Source: Candidatus Bathyarchaeota archaeon (GTDB lineage Archaea; Thermoproteota; Bathyarchaeia; 40CM-2-53-6). Taken from it: a DNA stretch of 64,000 nucleotides. Of the stretch, positions 19,095 to 29,160 are shown one piece after another; position 1 is the stretch's first letter; each line of letters begins with the position of its first letter. The position numbers and the translations under genes were made by a program. The notes beneath the pieces were generated by a model. It was not told the origin of the DNA and did not search any database. It saw only the letters and a list, made by a program, of their open reading frames with translations. The stretch is taken from contig VBAW01000018.1 in NCBI GenBank assembly GCA_005888635.1, positions 1-64,000 of the forward strand, in the 5' to 3' direction.

Positions 19095-19996
19095 TCCTCG
19101 GCCCTCCCGACGAGATCCACGAACAGATCCTCCAATGACACTCTTGCAAGGCCTACATCAGAACCGCGCTTCAATGCTTCATCGGCCAGCTCTCTTCCCA
19201 GTCGATCGTCTGTTAGGACTCTGAATCTCTCAGCCAGTTTCACAACTCGACCATAATTGTTCAGTTCTTCCTCGGAAAAGGTCGAACCGACAATGTCGAC
19301 GCGGACATGTTCTTTCACGTTCCGGAGAAGCTCTGCTGGACTCCCTGACAAGACCATTTTTCCATGGTCAATTATCGCAACGTTGTTGGAAAGTATCTCG
19401 GCCTCGTCGATGTAATGAGTCGTCAGCAGTATGCTTCGTCCCTCCTTCTGGATCTCGTTGAGAACACCCCATATTCTACGGCGGGTGACCGCGTCAAGTC
19501 CCAGTGTAGGCTCGTCAAGAAAGATGAGCTCTGCGTCTGTCGCCACGGCCATCGCTACGCGGACCCGTTGTTTCAGTCCACCGGACAGCGAGTCAGCAGG
19601 CTGGTTGCGGTATTCTGTCAGCTCCAACCGCTCTATCGTTTTCTCTGATCTCTCGTGTGCCTGGTTCCGCGACATGCCCCGGGCTAGGAGCGTCAAATAG
19701 ACGTGGTCCCACGGCGTCAAGGGTCCTATCGTGCTGCCCTCTTGAGGTACGACCGCGATCTTACTCCTGATCTGTAATGGCTCATCTCTGACATCATGTC
19801 CCAGAACTGAAATTCTGCCCTTGCTCGGCATCAGCTGCGTTGCAGCGATTCTGAGAAACGTGGTCTTGCCCGCGCCGTTGCGGCCGAGGAGGGTGAAAAT
19901 CTCGCCGCGACCAATTGTTAAGGTGATGTCTGAGAGGGCTTGTGTCCTAGAACGGTGGTAGATCTTTGATAGAGACACGGCTTCTATTACATTCAA
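19091..19996 (-). CDS. ABC transporter ATP-binding protein
   Basis: LLGRNGAGKTTFLRIAA, DSLSGGLKQRVRVAMAVATDAELIFLDEPTLGLD. Confidence 0.92.
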   Translation of the reverse strand: MNVIEAVSLSKIYHRSRTQALSDITLTIGRGEIFTLLGRNGAGKTTFLRIAATQLMPSKGRISVLGHDVRDEPLQIRSKIAVVPQEGSTIGPLTPWDHVYLTLLARGMSRNQAHERSEKTIERLELTEYRNQPADSLSGGLKQRVRVAMAVATDAELIFLDEPTLGLDAVTRRRIWGVLNEIQKEGRSILLTTHYIDEAEILSNNVAIIDHGKMVLSGSPAELLRNVKEHVRVDIVGSTFSEEELNNYGRVVKLAERFRVLTDDRLGRELADEALKRGSDVGLARVSLEDLFVDLVGRAEE

Positions 19997-20171
19997 TTAT
20001 AGATCCTTCCATCTAATCCACCGATATCTGCGGACCCGACTACCCTCGCTGGAAAGCGATAACAAATCCGGATTTCAGCTTTTGCCTATGGTCGGTCAGG
20101 TCAAGCGAACAGTCCCAGCCGTCTCAATCTGATTGTGACAACATGAACCATATGAGAACAACTCAAGTCCG

Positions 20172-20561
20172 ATGAGCATCATGGGGAAAATACACAAGGT
20201 CGAGAAGTTCTTCGATGTTCTGATGAGCTTCGCCACCCTCGTTGGTTTCGCAAGCACGGCTTATCTTGTCTGGATCTTCCTCAACACTCCACCGACCATC
20301 GTCGTATCGACAACGACTGTAGGGGCCCCCGGCATCGTCGGGTATCCGGTACAGACATACGTCATTCAGGGAGTTCCGTTCTTCTGGATATTTACAAGTC
20401 TGATTTCTCTCTCAGCAGGTCACACTTATCGAGCTGCCAAACACTTGATCCTGACCTTGGCAGGAAAACACTACTTCCCACACGCTCCACACCTCATGAA
20501 CACTCAACCAACCCCAACACCAACCGCACCGAGACTAAGACAAACAGAACCCAACCAGTAA
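20172..20561 (+). CDS. Hypothetical membrane protein
   Basis: ORF with two hydrophobic segments. Confidence 0.5.
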   Translation: MSIMGKIHKVEKFFDVLMSFATLVGFASTAYLVWIFLNTPPTIVVSTTTVGAPGIVGYPVQTYVIQGVPFFWIFTSLISLSAGHTYRAAKHLILTLAGKHYFPHAPHLMNTQPTPTPTAPRLRQTEPNQ

Positions 20562-20657
20562 GGCAACCAATGCCAGTCGGCTGGCAACTCTTCTGATCTG
20601 AGAGTCGAGCAACTTGGGCCCAAACATTATTCCCGGCCGTTCGACCATACTCCACCG

Positions 20658-21533
20658 ATGAACCCGCTATTGGATGTTCGCAACGTCGACATGACTGGCA
20701 AAGTATGCCTGATCACGGGAGGGAATTCGGGAATAGGCAAAGCCACAGCAATGGGTCTGGCAAAGCTAAACGCTTCAGTTGTCATAGTTTCCCGAGACAA
20801 GGACAAAGGCGAAGCTACACTCATTGAAATGAGAGCAAAGAGTGGAAATAGAAACGTCGACGCGATGACTGCCGATCTGTCGTCCCAAGATTCAGTCCGC
20901 GAACTGGCTCACGATTTCAAGGGCCGATACAAGAAGCTCCACGTTCTCATCAACAATGCCGGGATCTTCTTGCCGAAGCGGGTCCAGACGGTCGATGGAC
21001 TCGAGGCAACCTTTGCTACAAACCACCTTGGACACTTTCTTCTCACCAATCTACTCTTGGACGTGTTGAAGGCCAGCGCGCCGTCGCGGATCATCAACCT
21101 AACGTCCTCTGCACACTATGGGACTGAGATGGATTTCGAGGATCTTCAGGGCGAGAAGAAGTATAGCGGATACCACGCCTACAGCCAGTCAAAACTAGCC
21201 AACGTTCTCTTCACGTATCAACTGGCAAAACAGCTGGAGGGCACAGGGGTCACGGTCAACAGTCTTCACCCTGGGGTTGTCAGAACGGGCTTTGGAAGAG
21301 ATCAGGGCGGCCTCATGTCGATTCTTGTCACAGTGGGCCGTCCTTTCATGATTAGTCCAGACAGGGCTGCTCGAGCTGCAATTTATCTCGCAACGTCGCC
21401 AGAATTGGAAGGCGCTACTGGAAAATTCTTCTCAAGAGGGAAAGAAAAGAGATCATCTAGAGAATCCTACGACGAGACCTCCGCTGAGAGACTATGGAAG
21501 GTAAGCGAAGAGCTAACAAGACTAAACGCCTGA
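20658..21533 (+). CDS. SDR family NAD(P)-dependent oxidoreductase
   Basis: VCLITGGNSGIGKATA, LINNAGIF, YSQSKLAN. Confidence 0.92.
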   Translation: MNPLLDVRNVDMTGKVCLITGGNSGIGKATAMGLAKLNASVVIVSRDKDKGEATLIEMRAKSGNRNVDAMTADLSSQDSVRELAHDFKGRYKKLHVLINNAGIFLPKRVQTVDGLEATFATNHLGHFLLTNLLLDVLKASAPSRIINLTSSAHYGTEMDFEDLQGEKKYSGYHAYSQSKLANVLFTYQLAKQLEGTGVTVNSLHPGVVRTGFGRDQGGLMSILVTVGRPFMISPDRAARAAIYLATSPELEGATGKFFSRGKEKRSSRESYDETSAERLWKVSEELTRLNA

Positions 21534-21546
21534 GACTGAGGCCGCG

Positions 21547-21894
21547 TTGGATGACCAGACTTCTATTTACGAAAGTCTGAGAGCTTGGATATTACAAATG
21601 CCTAGAGTAAGAGAGGCACCTCATAGAATCGGAGGGGTCGAATTCCAGGTCGATGGCGTCGGATTCATGCACTCCCACGGACCCTCATGGCTCGACATTC
21701 GGCTCTCGAAAGAGGACCAGGCATCAGTACTCAAGACCGGACAGGCTCTTCCTCATCAGGCACAGGTGCACGCCCAAGCCGGATGGGTTAGCTTCCGAAT
21801 CGAGATCTCGCAAGATATTGCGAACGCAAAGAAGGTCATACATCTTGCCTACAAGAACGCAAGGAAGAATCCGGGGGATCTCGAGTCTAGATGA
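21547..21894 (+). CDS. DUF5519 (luciferase-like domain) protein
   Basis: VDGVGFMHSHGPSWLDIRLSKEDQ...PHQAQVHAQAGWVSFRI. Confidence 0.65.
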   Translation: MDDQTSIYESLRAWILQMPRVREAPHRIGGVEFQVDGVGFMHSHGPSWLDIRLSKEDQASVLKTGQALPHQAQVHAQAGWVSFRIEISQDIANAKKVIHLAYKNARKNPGDLESR

Positions 21895-21996
21895 AACCAA
21901 GAAGGTCTCGTGGAGATTACTGTAGTGAAATATCTTCTCAAGGCCAACTGATTCAAAAGCCCGGAGTTTCGCGACCTTGGCGAGTTAGACTTTGAA

Positions 21997-22149
21997 TTGA
22001 AAGCCATTCCTCCTACCTATGCTCCGCCTCGTCCGTCGCCAGGCGGAAAACCGCTTACCAACCGCCAGAAGGTAACGCTAGTAGCTACGATCCTAATCAC
22101 AATCTGGATCGTCATATTGTTAGGATTATTCTTACAACATCGTCTCTAG
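21997..22149 (+). CDS. Possible small single-pass membrane protein (TTG start), absent from ORF track
   Basis: LKAIPPTYAPPRPSPGGKPLTNRQKVTLVATILITIWIVILLGLFLQHRL*. Confidence 0.4.
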   Translation: MKAIPPTYAPPRPSPGGKPLTNRQKVTLVATILITIWIVILLGLFLQHRL

Positions 22150-22239
22150 CCTCGATCTCGCACGAGGAAATGAGGTCCCCTCAGAAGATGAACTTCACCG
22201 AGCAAATTTGAGACGGGGCAGAGCTTTGTGAGCGGCCCT

Positions 22240-22815
22240 CTAGCTTCGGCTTGATGTCTTCTTGGTCCCCGGAGCCTCTCTTGTCGGCTCTTCGGGGAAG
22301 AAATCCTTGGGCATACCTGACATTACATCGGCGAACGAGTCTCTTCCAGGTCCCGGAATCCCTGGATTGTGAGTTCTGATTCTGTTGAAGAGGTCGTCTA
22401 TCTTATCGCCTATCTTGCTCTTCTCCTTGATCGTCTCATCAAGCTCCTGGCCATCACTCTCCAACCGTTGCAGTCTAGCGGCCAAGCCTTCGATTCCTTT
22501 CGAGACTTCCAGCATTCCGTTGACGGTTGCGAGAGATGACTTCAAGGTGGAGAGTTCTTTCTGGAGGGCTTCTCGATAGCTGCGTAGTCTGTCGAGTATG
22601 GGCTGGTAGAGTCTCAGGAAATCGGTCATGAGATTCTCAAACTGTCTTATCGCGAGTGTGTATCTTTCTTCCTTCTTTTTCTCTGCAAACCCTTTCGCTG
22701 TCTGAATGAGTTTCTCGCGGAGAGTTACTCTCTCTATTACGTCGTCAAGAACTTCTCGTATGTTGTATGATTCGTCGAACATCGTTTCGCGCATTAGGAA
22801 CCGAATAACCCGCAT
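22240..22815 (-). CDS. Hypothetical coiled-coil protein
   Basis: ORF with long heptad-like charged segment. Confidence 0.55.
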   Translation of the reverse strand: MRVIRFLMRETMFDESYNIREVLDDVIERVTLREKLIQTAKGFAEKKKEERYTLAIRQFENLMTDFLRLYQPILDRLRSYREALQKELSTLKSSLATVNGMLEVSKGIEGLAARLQRLESDGQELDETIKEKSKIGDKIDDLFNRIRTHNPGIPGPGRDSFADVMSGMPKDFFPEEPTREAPGTKKTSSRS

Positions 22816-22968
22816 TCGAGCGGGAGCATTAAGAAATCCGTCACCAACGATTCAGTAAAGAAGTAATCCTGGTTCCGATCGGCCCTTAGTGACGCTTGAT
22901 TCTCATTCAATGAGGGGAAGAAAAGTATAGCGAGTATTTATTAGACAGATTTCTCGCCCGCCCCGCAC

Positions 22969-23370
22969 GTGCAGAATATGCATCACACTAGGGTCGTACA
23001 CTTTGAGATACCGGCCGACAACGAGGAACGCGCAAAGAGCTTCTACCAGAAAGCCTTCGGATGGGACATCAGCAAGTACCCCGGAATGGAGTACCACATG
23101 GTTGGGACCACAGAGATGGACCAGAAGACCCAGATGCCCACGAAACCAGGAGCCATCAACGGCGGACTAACAAAGCGCAACAACGAAGTCAAGAACACTG
23201 TCATCACAGTCGACGTCCCGGACATCGAGGCTGCATTGAAGAACATAGAGAAACTAGGCGGCAAGACCGTCCGGAAGAAAGAGCCGGTTGCCGACATGGG
23301 CTTCACGGCCTACTTCAAGGACACCGAAGGTAACATCGTAGGTCTCTGGCAGAGCGCCCGCCGAATGTAA
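22969..23370 (+). CDS. VOC family (glyoxalase-like) protein
   Basis: RVVHFEIPADNEERAKSFYQKAFGWDISKYPG...DTEGNIVGLWQ. Confidence 0.88.
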   Translation: MQNMHHTRVVHFEIPADNEERAKSFYQKAFGWDISKYPGMEYHMVGTTEMDQKTQMPTKPGAINGGLTKRNNEVKNTVITVDVPDIEAALKNIEKLGGKTVRKKEPVADMGFTAYFKDTEGNIVGLWQSARRM

Positions 23371-23476
23371 GAAACGTTCCACGCGTCGGACCGGACCCTT
23401 CTTTTTCAAACTGTTTGAGCGAACTACCGCCCATTTTCTAGCTCATTTCGAAACTTGATGTGGAAACTCATGGGCG

Positions 23477-24490
23477 CTATCTTAGTCCTGCGGACGAGAG
23501 CAAATAGTACATCACTCCGGCTATCAAAGCGGCAGCGGGTATCGTCAGGACCCATGCATAGACGATTCGTCTAGCAACGCCCCATCTTACCGCGGACAAA
23601 CGGCGTGTGGAACCCACTCCCATTATCGCGCCAGCGATAGTGTGCGTCGTGCTTACCGGTATTCCGAGTGATGCGGTTGCGAAAAGGGTCGTGGCAGCAG
23701 CGGTCTCTGCGCTGAATCCCCCGAAGGGTTGTAGTTTTGTTATTTTCATGCCCATGGTTCGAACTATTCTCCAGCCTCCAAAGTATGTTCCGAGGCCCAT
23801 GGCTGTTCCAGCCATCAGGATAACGTAGAACGGGACGAAGAAGACCGCTCCGAGCAACCCTTGTGCGAACAGAAGAGCGGTGATTATTCCCATCGTCTTC
23901 TGAGCATCGTTAGTCCCGTGGCCAAGACTGTAGAGTGCTGCTGATACTAGTTGTAGTCGACGGAAAGCGTGGTCGGCTGTTGAACGCGAGAACTTGGCGC
24001 CGATTCTGCTCGTCAACAGGATGAGACCAATAGCGAGTAGTAATCCTATCAATGGTGAGAGCGCGATAAAGAGAATTATCTTACTTACACCTGCGACTTG
24101 GACAACTCCCCATCCGCCTTTGACCACGCCCGCCCCGATCAGTCCACCTACCAAAGCATGTGATGAGCTGGTGGGCAGACCGAACCACCAAGTTATGATA
24201 TCCCACGTGATCGCCCCGATTAGAGTCGAGAGGAGAAGCCAAGCGGTCACGATCGCCGGGTCTATCGTTCCCTTTCCGATAGTGGACGCGACGTTTACGC
24301 CGAATACAAAGGCTGCTACAAAGTTGAAGAAGGCAGCCCATAGAACCGCTATCCGCGGCGACAGGACCCGAGTAGACACAATAGTGGCTACTGAGTTGGC
24401 CGCGTCATGGAAGCCATTCAAGAAGTCAAAGAATAACGCGACGAGAATTACAAGGATGACTATCCCGACTGGGACGATGACCGTTGCCAT
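23477..24490 (-). CDS. Inorganic phosphate transporter, Pit family
   Basis: FLNGFHDAANSVATIVSTRVLSP, GLPTSSSHALVGGLIGAG, HGTNDAQKTMG, PVSTTHTIAGAIMGVG. Confidence 0.93.
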   Translation of the reverse strand: MATVIVPVGIVILVILVALFFDFLNGFHDAANSVATIVSTRVLSPRIAVLWAAFFNFVAAFVFGVNVASTIGKGTIDPAIVTAWLLLSTLIGAITWDIITWWFGLPTSSSHALVGGLIGAGVVKGGWGVVQVAGVSKIILFIALSPLIGLLLAIGLILLTSRIGAKFSRSTADHAFRRLQLVSAALYSLGHGTNDAQKTMGIITALLFAQGLLGAVFFVPFYVILMAGTAMGLGTYFGGWRIVRTMGMKITKLQPFGGFSAETAAATTLFATASLGIPVSTTHTIAGAIMGVGSTRRLSAVRWGVARRIVYAWVLTIPAAALIAGVMYYLLSSAGLR

Positions 24491-24502
24491 GGAGCTCCTG
24501 AC

Positions 24503-25129
24503 CTAAGAGTATTCGAGAATGATGTCTCGAATCACTTGGACGACATCCTCACACTTGTCCGTAATGGTCTCCATCAACTCGTAAATTTCCTTGAGTTTGA
24601 TTATTGAAATTGCATCATTCGTCTTGAATAGGTCTGCGACAGCTTCGTTGAGAACAACATCAGCTTCGTTTTCCAACCGGTCAACCTCGATGATCCGACT
24701 CTCGATTTCGGGTGCCTTGATTTTGTGAATACTTGCAAACGCAAAATCGATCTCTTGAACAGACTTAACCACGAGTTCGGTGAATCTCCTCATAGGCTCA
24801 GTGGGAGAGCTGATCTCGTAAAGATAGAGGCGGTTTACGGCTGCGTAGATGTAGTCTAAGACATCATCGTAAAGGGATGCTAGTTTGCTGATGTCTTCCC
24901 GATCGATGGGCGTGATGAAGGTCTTAATGAGACGGTCGTAGATTGAGTGGACGATGTTATCGCCCTGATGTTCGATATCCTTGATCTTGTCTCGTTTATC
25001 GGCCAGTTGGTCGAAATTCTGCACGAGGTCGTTGAAAGCAAGAGCGCCCGCGAGAACGTTCTTGGACTCTTGCTCTAGTAGTTGAAAGAATATCCTCTCT
25101 TGAGGAATTAGGAGTTCCCTAAGACCCAA
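24503..25129 (-). CDS. DUF47/PhoU-like phosphate transport regulator
   Basis: DIEHQGDNIVHSIYDRLIKTFITPIDREDISKLASLYDDVLDYIYAAVNR. Confidence 0.88.
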   Translation of the reverse strand: MGLRELLIPQERIFFQLLEQESKNVLAGALAFNDLVQNFDQLADKRDKIKDIEHQGDNIVHSIYDRLIKTFITPIDREDISKLASLYDDVLDYIYAAVNRLYLYEISSPTEPMRRFTELVVKSVQEIDFAFASIHKIKAPEIESRIIEVDRLENEADVVLNEAVADLFKTNDAISIIKLKEIYELMETITDKCEDVVQVIRDIILEYS

Positions 25130-25192
25130 CGGAAATCGATCGGTGCATCATTTGCTCAAACATAAACCGTTCCGTCCCGTCAATCAAGCTGT

Positions 25193-26245
25193 TCAGTTCA
25201 GGGGTTTTCCCTTTATTCTGATTCCCGGTCTCTTTTCAACGCGTCCGATTCGTGTCGCGCCTTGTCGGTGCTTGCGGAATGCATGAATTACCCGTTCCGA
25301 TTGAGTCTCCGGGCAGATTACTATCAAGCCTACGCCCATATTGAATGTCCGGTACATTTCCGGGTCCTGTATACGTCCGGCTCGTTTTATGAGGTGGAAT
25401 ATTTCCGGTGGCTTCGGTAATTCGTCAAGTTCTGCCCCCCGTCCTGCCTGTCCGATCACCCTTTCCAACTTCAAGAAGGCTCCTCCACCCGTGATGTGAG
25501 CGAGGCCATGAACCTCCGCTTTTTCCATTAGTTCCTTCACGGCCTTTACGTAGATTCTTGTAGGCTCTAGAAGTTCCTTGCCCAGGCTTCTACCGATCCC
25601 CGGCGGCGTCTCGTTGAGCCTGTATTTCTCTAAGAGTATTTTCCTTGCTAGGCTAAATCCGTTTGAATGGATTCCCGAACTGGCAGCTCCGATTATGATG
25701 TCGTCTTCTCGGACCCTATCGCCGAGAATCAGGCTTTTCTTCTTGCAAATTCCCGCCGCGAATCCGACCAGATCGAACCCTCCGTTCTCTGCTAGCAGTT
25801 CTGGAACGATGGCTGTCTCTCCCCCGACAATCGCCATCCCCGCCTCCTTTGCACCTTTCACGAGGCCGATCGCGACCTCATTCACGATCGCGCGGTCAGG
25901 TTTGTTCATGGCCATGTAGTCGAGGAAGCTGATGGGCTCCGTGCCCGTGCAGATCAGATCGTTTGCGCACATCGCGACACAATCAATCCCGATTGTGTCA
26001 TACTTTTTCATCATCTGAGCAATGAGGACCTTCGTCCCGACACTATCAGTGTGGAGGCTCAACACCTTCCCTTGACCAAGGTCGACAAGACCCGCGTAAT
26101 GTCCAATCGGAAAGATCGGCCATCCAACCTTGCCTTTTCGCGTCGCAAAAGTCGACTCTAGTCTACGAGCCAACAGCTTGTGAGTTTCGTGGATGTGCCT
26201 CGCGTCGACCCCTGCCTTAGCATAGGTCATGCGAGGCTGAGGCAA
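25193..26245 (-). CDS. purM: Phosphoribosylformylglycinamidine cyclo-ligase
   Basis: YAKAGVDARHIHETHKLL, AMCANDLICTGTEPISFLDYMA, VGGETAIVPELL, HITGGGAFLKLERV. Confidence 0.93.
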   Translation of the reverse strand: MPQPRMTYAKAGVDARHIHETHKLLARRLESTFATRKGKVGWPIFPIGHYAGLVDLGQGKVLSLHTDSVGTKVLIAQMMKKYDTIGIDCVAMCANDLICTGTEPISFLDYMAMNKPDRAIVNEVAIGLVKGAKEAGMAIVGGETAIVPELLAENGGFDLVGFAAGICKKKSLILGDRVREDDIIIGAASSGIHSNGFSLARKILLEKYRLNETPPGIGRSLGKELLEPTRIYVKAVKELMEKAEVHGLAHITGGGAFLKLERVIGQAGRGAELDELPKPPEIFHLIKRAGRIQDPEMYRTFNMGVGLIVICPETQSERVIHAFRKHRQGATRIGRVEKRPGIRIKGKPLN

Positions 26246-26246
26246 T

Positions 26247-27149
26247 CTACAGCTTCAGTCCAGTCAAACGCTCATACGCGATAATGTACCGCCGACTCGT
26301 CTCTTGGATAAGATCTGCCGGAAGGTCCGGTGGACGAGGCGTGTGTCTTCCCTCTCTTCTCGCCTCGTCAAGGGTCTTCTTGTAGCCGACCTTTCCAAGC
26401 CAGTCCCGGATCGGCTGCTTGTCATAACTCTCCTGCGTCTTCCCAGGCGAGTAGTCCGCCCTTGGCCATAATCTGAACTCGTCAGGTCCAATCGAATCTG
26501 CCAGCACAATGTTCTCTTGCTTGTCGAAGCCGAATTCGAGTTTGAGATCAGCAAGTATGAATCCAGCATTCTCAGCTCTCAGAGACATCTTGTTGTAAAT
26601 CTCGACCGTCTTCTTCCTAACTGCATCCAACTGTGCCGGGTCCAACCAGCCCTCTTCCTCAATCTGCTCCATCGTCACAGGCTCGTCTTTCACATCAGAC
26701 TTTGTCGTAGGGTCAAAATATGGTTCAGGAAGTTTCGCTGCCAAGATTGGTTCTACAGGAATCGAGATTTCGCTTTTCGTCAATCTCTCGTAGAGGCTTC
26801 CGTAAAGATAACCACGGACCACAGCCTCCACAGGAATCATCTTCAGCTTTCTAACAACCATCCGATTCGTATCTTCGAGCCGGACCATGTGGTGTGGCGT
26901 GTTGAGATTGTTGAACCAGAACGCTGCTAGCTTAGCTAGAACTTCGCCCTTTCTTGGAATAGTTGATGGCAGGACCACGTCATAGGCTGAGACTCTGTCG
27001 GTGAAGATGAAGAGCAGTTGGTCATGTCCTATCTCGTAGACGTCTTTGACTTTTCCCCGTTTGAACGGAGTTGATAGATTCTCCATGGACTCTAACATCT
27101 TACAGCTGTCCGCTACGATACTGTGTGAGCTTCTTGGAGACTCCCACAT
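26247..27149 (-). CDS. purC: Phosphoribosylaminoimidazole-succinocarboxamide synthase
   Basis: FKRGKVKDVYEIGHDQLLFIFTDRVSAYDVVLPSTIPRKGEVL. Confidence 0.93.
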   Translation of the reverse strand: MWESPRSSHSIVADSCKMLESMENLSTPFKRGKVKDVYEIGHDQLLFIFTDRVSAYDVVLPSTIPRKGEVLAKLAAFWFNNLNTPHHMVRLEDTNRMVVRKLKMIPVEAVVRGYLYGSLYERLTKSEISIPVEPILAAKLPEPYFDPTTKSDVKDEPVTMEQIEEEGWLDPAQLDAVRKKTVEIYNKMSLRAENAGFILADLKLEFGFDKQENIVLADSIGPDEFRLWPRADYSPGKTQESYDKQPIRDWLGKVGYKKTLDEARREGRHTPRPPDLPADLIQETSRRYIIAYERLTGLKL

Positions 27150-27543
27150 CCGACAGGGCCAGGATCTCTGCAGCTAGCAGTCCAGCGTTTGTGCCGTTGT
27201 CGAGGCCAACCGTCCCAACGGGGACCCCTGAGGGTAACTGGACGATCGCAAGGATTGAGTCGAGGTTCAGCCTTCCCGAAACCGGGACCCCAATAACAGG
27301 TTTCAACGATAGTGATGCGACGAAGCCCGGGAGGGCCGCTGAGAGACCTGCGATCGTGATGAACACATCCGCCTTCGACGTCTCAACATACTTGTCAAGT
27401 TCCTTGTGATTCCGATGACTAGACAGGACCTTCGTCTCATAGGGTACTCCGAGTTTACCCAGGATGGTCTCGGCTTTCTTTGCGATCTCTCGGTCGCTCT
27501 CGGATCCCATTAGAATGCTGACGCTTTTTGTCAATGGCGACAC
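27100..27543 (-). CDS. purE: 5-(carboxyamino)imidazole ribonucleotide mutase
   Basis: VSILMGSESDREIAKKAETILGKLGVPYETKVLSSHRNHKEL. Confidence 0.9.
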   Translation of the reverse strand: MSPLTKSVSILMGSESDREIAKKAETILGKLGVPYETKVLSSHRNHKELDKYVETSKADVFITIAGLSAALPGFVASLSLKPVIGVPVSGRLNLDSILAIVQLPSGVPVGTVGLDNGTNAGLLAAEILALSDVGVSKKLTQYRSGQL

Positions 27544-28127
27544 CGTATCACGCGGGACTCCGTGACGACCATGTCTACTGGTACATCAAATTGATCCCTA
27601 GGCACCTTGCCGATGAGTTGTATGTTGAAAGCCAGACCGGCCGAGCGGACGTGTTGGGGCAGGTTCTTGATGACTCGGTCAAAGTATCCCCGTCCCCAGC
27701 CCAATCGGTAGCCTTCACGGTCCCAGACGATGCCTGGAACAAAGATCACGTCCACAGTATCAAGGCTGACCGGATGAACGTTCTCAGGTTTAGGCTCAAG
27801 AATGCCGAACGTGCCGGGAGCCAGTTCGCTTCCCAAGTCTTTGATCTCGCTGAAGAACAGTTCGATGTCTCCCTTCTTCACGACTGGAATGAGGACGCGT
27901 TTTTCTTGGTCAAGAGCCGCTCGGATCAGGGGTCTAGTGTTGACCTCGCTGTCTTTGTTAACGTAGCACGCTATTCCTCTCGCTCGAACATATTCGTGTA
28001 GATGCAGTACTTGATCGATAATGTCTTGGCTCTTCTGCTCGATCTCTCCAACTGACTGGCGATCTCTCAAGCGAAGCATGTACCGTCTGAGATTCTCCTT
28101 CTCGACGGCAATCTGAGCTTCGGTCAA
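27531..28127 (-). CDS. 5-formyltetrahydrofolate cyclo-ligase
   Basis: VDVIFVPGIVWDREGYRLGWGRGYFDRVI. Confidence 0.88.
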   Translation of the reverse strand: MTEAQIAVEKENLRRYMLRLRDRQSVGEIEQKSQDIIDQVLHLHEYVRARGIACYVNKDSEVNTRPLIRAALDQEKRVLIPVVKKGDIELFFSEIKDLGSELAPGTFGILEPKPENVHPVSLDTVDVIFVPGIVWDREGYRLGWGRGYFDRVIKNLPQHVRSAGLAFNIQLIGKVPRDQFDVPVDMVVTESRVIRCRH

Positions 28128-28188
28128 GCCATCACACTGGCTCCTTCAATCATGAGACAACAAAATGGGGGAATGGTTCCGCGTATGA

Positions 28189-29160
28189 TCATGCCCGTTG
28201 CATCTGAAGATACTCGCTCTCAATCTTGCCGCCTGACTTGATGTACAGTAAGGCTCCCGGGGCTAGAGATTCAAGATACGAGAAGGTGTACACCGTCATC
28301 TTGTCCTGGCCTAACTTCTTCGCCCAACTTGAGGCTTGGCTCATCATGGTTAGGCCGTATCCTCGGCCTCGATGTTTGGGAACGACAAATGTTCCCCGAA
28401 ACCGGGCGTCTCCAGTTTTGTAATAGTCGGGGATTAGTCCGGTTAGTCCAACGACCTCTTTTCCTACGGATCCGGAGAGCCATCGTTCGCCCTTTTTGAT
28501 TCCTTCCTGGAATTTCTGGCCGACAGCGTCTTCGCCTCCCTGTTCCTCGGTTCGCCAGTCCCAGTATGGACGGATAGATTCGACAAGAACCTTGGCGATT
28601 TCTGGAGCTGTCTTCTCAGTGACTTCCCTGACCTCAACTTGCTTGGTAGGCGATTCAGGGGTCTTTGTTAGGTCCCATGTTATCCTGAAATCTCTTCGAA
28701 TGGGTTTGAATGCGAAGCTCTTGTAAACATCGACGTAGGGCTGCATCGAGGGTGTTGTGGCTCTGAGGAACTCGGGCTTCTTTGTCTCGACATACTGTAG
28801 GGCTCTGCTGAGCAGTTTTTCCACAGCATAGACCCGGGATTGGGGGCGCTTGGCCGCGAGGTATCTTATGACCAGCCAGTTCTTCCGGGGAAGATTTGTG
28901 ACTGCCACGCAGCCGACAATGGATCCTTTGTCTTCAGCGACGAAACAACCAGTTGGGTCAAAAGCGCTGGACGATAGTACATTCTTCGTGCCGGGAAGCT
29001 CGATAAAGCCCGAAGTCCATTCTTGCAGGTTCTTCGGTAACGTTCCAAGCTCTTCTGGCTCTGCATTCCTCACAATTGATTGAGGCAGACTCTTCTTCCC
29101 TCTATCATCCTCTCGTTTGGATGCTGGCCGCTTGGACCGTGTTCTCAACCAAGCACGCAA
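28189..29160 (-). CDS. GNAT family acetyltransferase, likely two GNAT-like domains
   Basis: GTFVVPKHRGRGYGLTMMSQASSWAKKLG; start overlaps folD and is uncertain. Confidence 0.7.
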   Translation of the reverse strand: MRAWLRTRSKRPASKREDDRGKKSLPQSIVRNAEPEELGTLPKNLQEWTSGFIELPGTKNVLSSSAFDPTGCFVAEDKGSIVGCVAVTNLPRKNWLVIRYLAAKRPQSRVYAVEKLLSRALQYVETKKPEFLRATTPSMQPYVDVYKSFAFKPIRRDFRITWDLTKTPESPTKQVEVREVTEKTAPEIAKVLVESIRPYWDWRTEEQGGEDAVGQKFQEGIKKGERWLSGSVGKEVVGLTGLIPDYYKTGDARFRGTFVVPKHRGRGYGLTMMSQASSWAKKLGQDKMTVYTFSYLESLAPGALLYIKSGGKIESEYLQMQRA

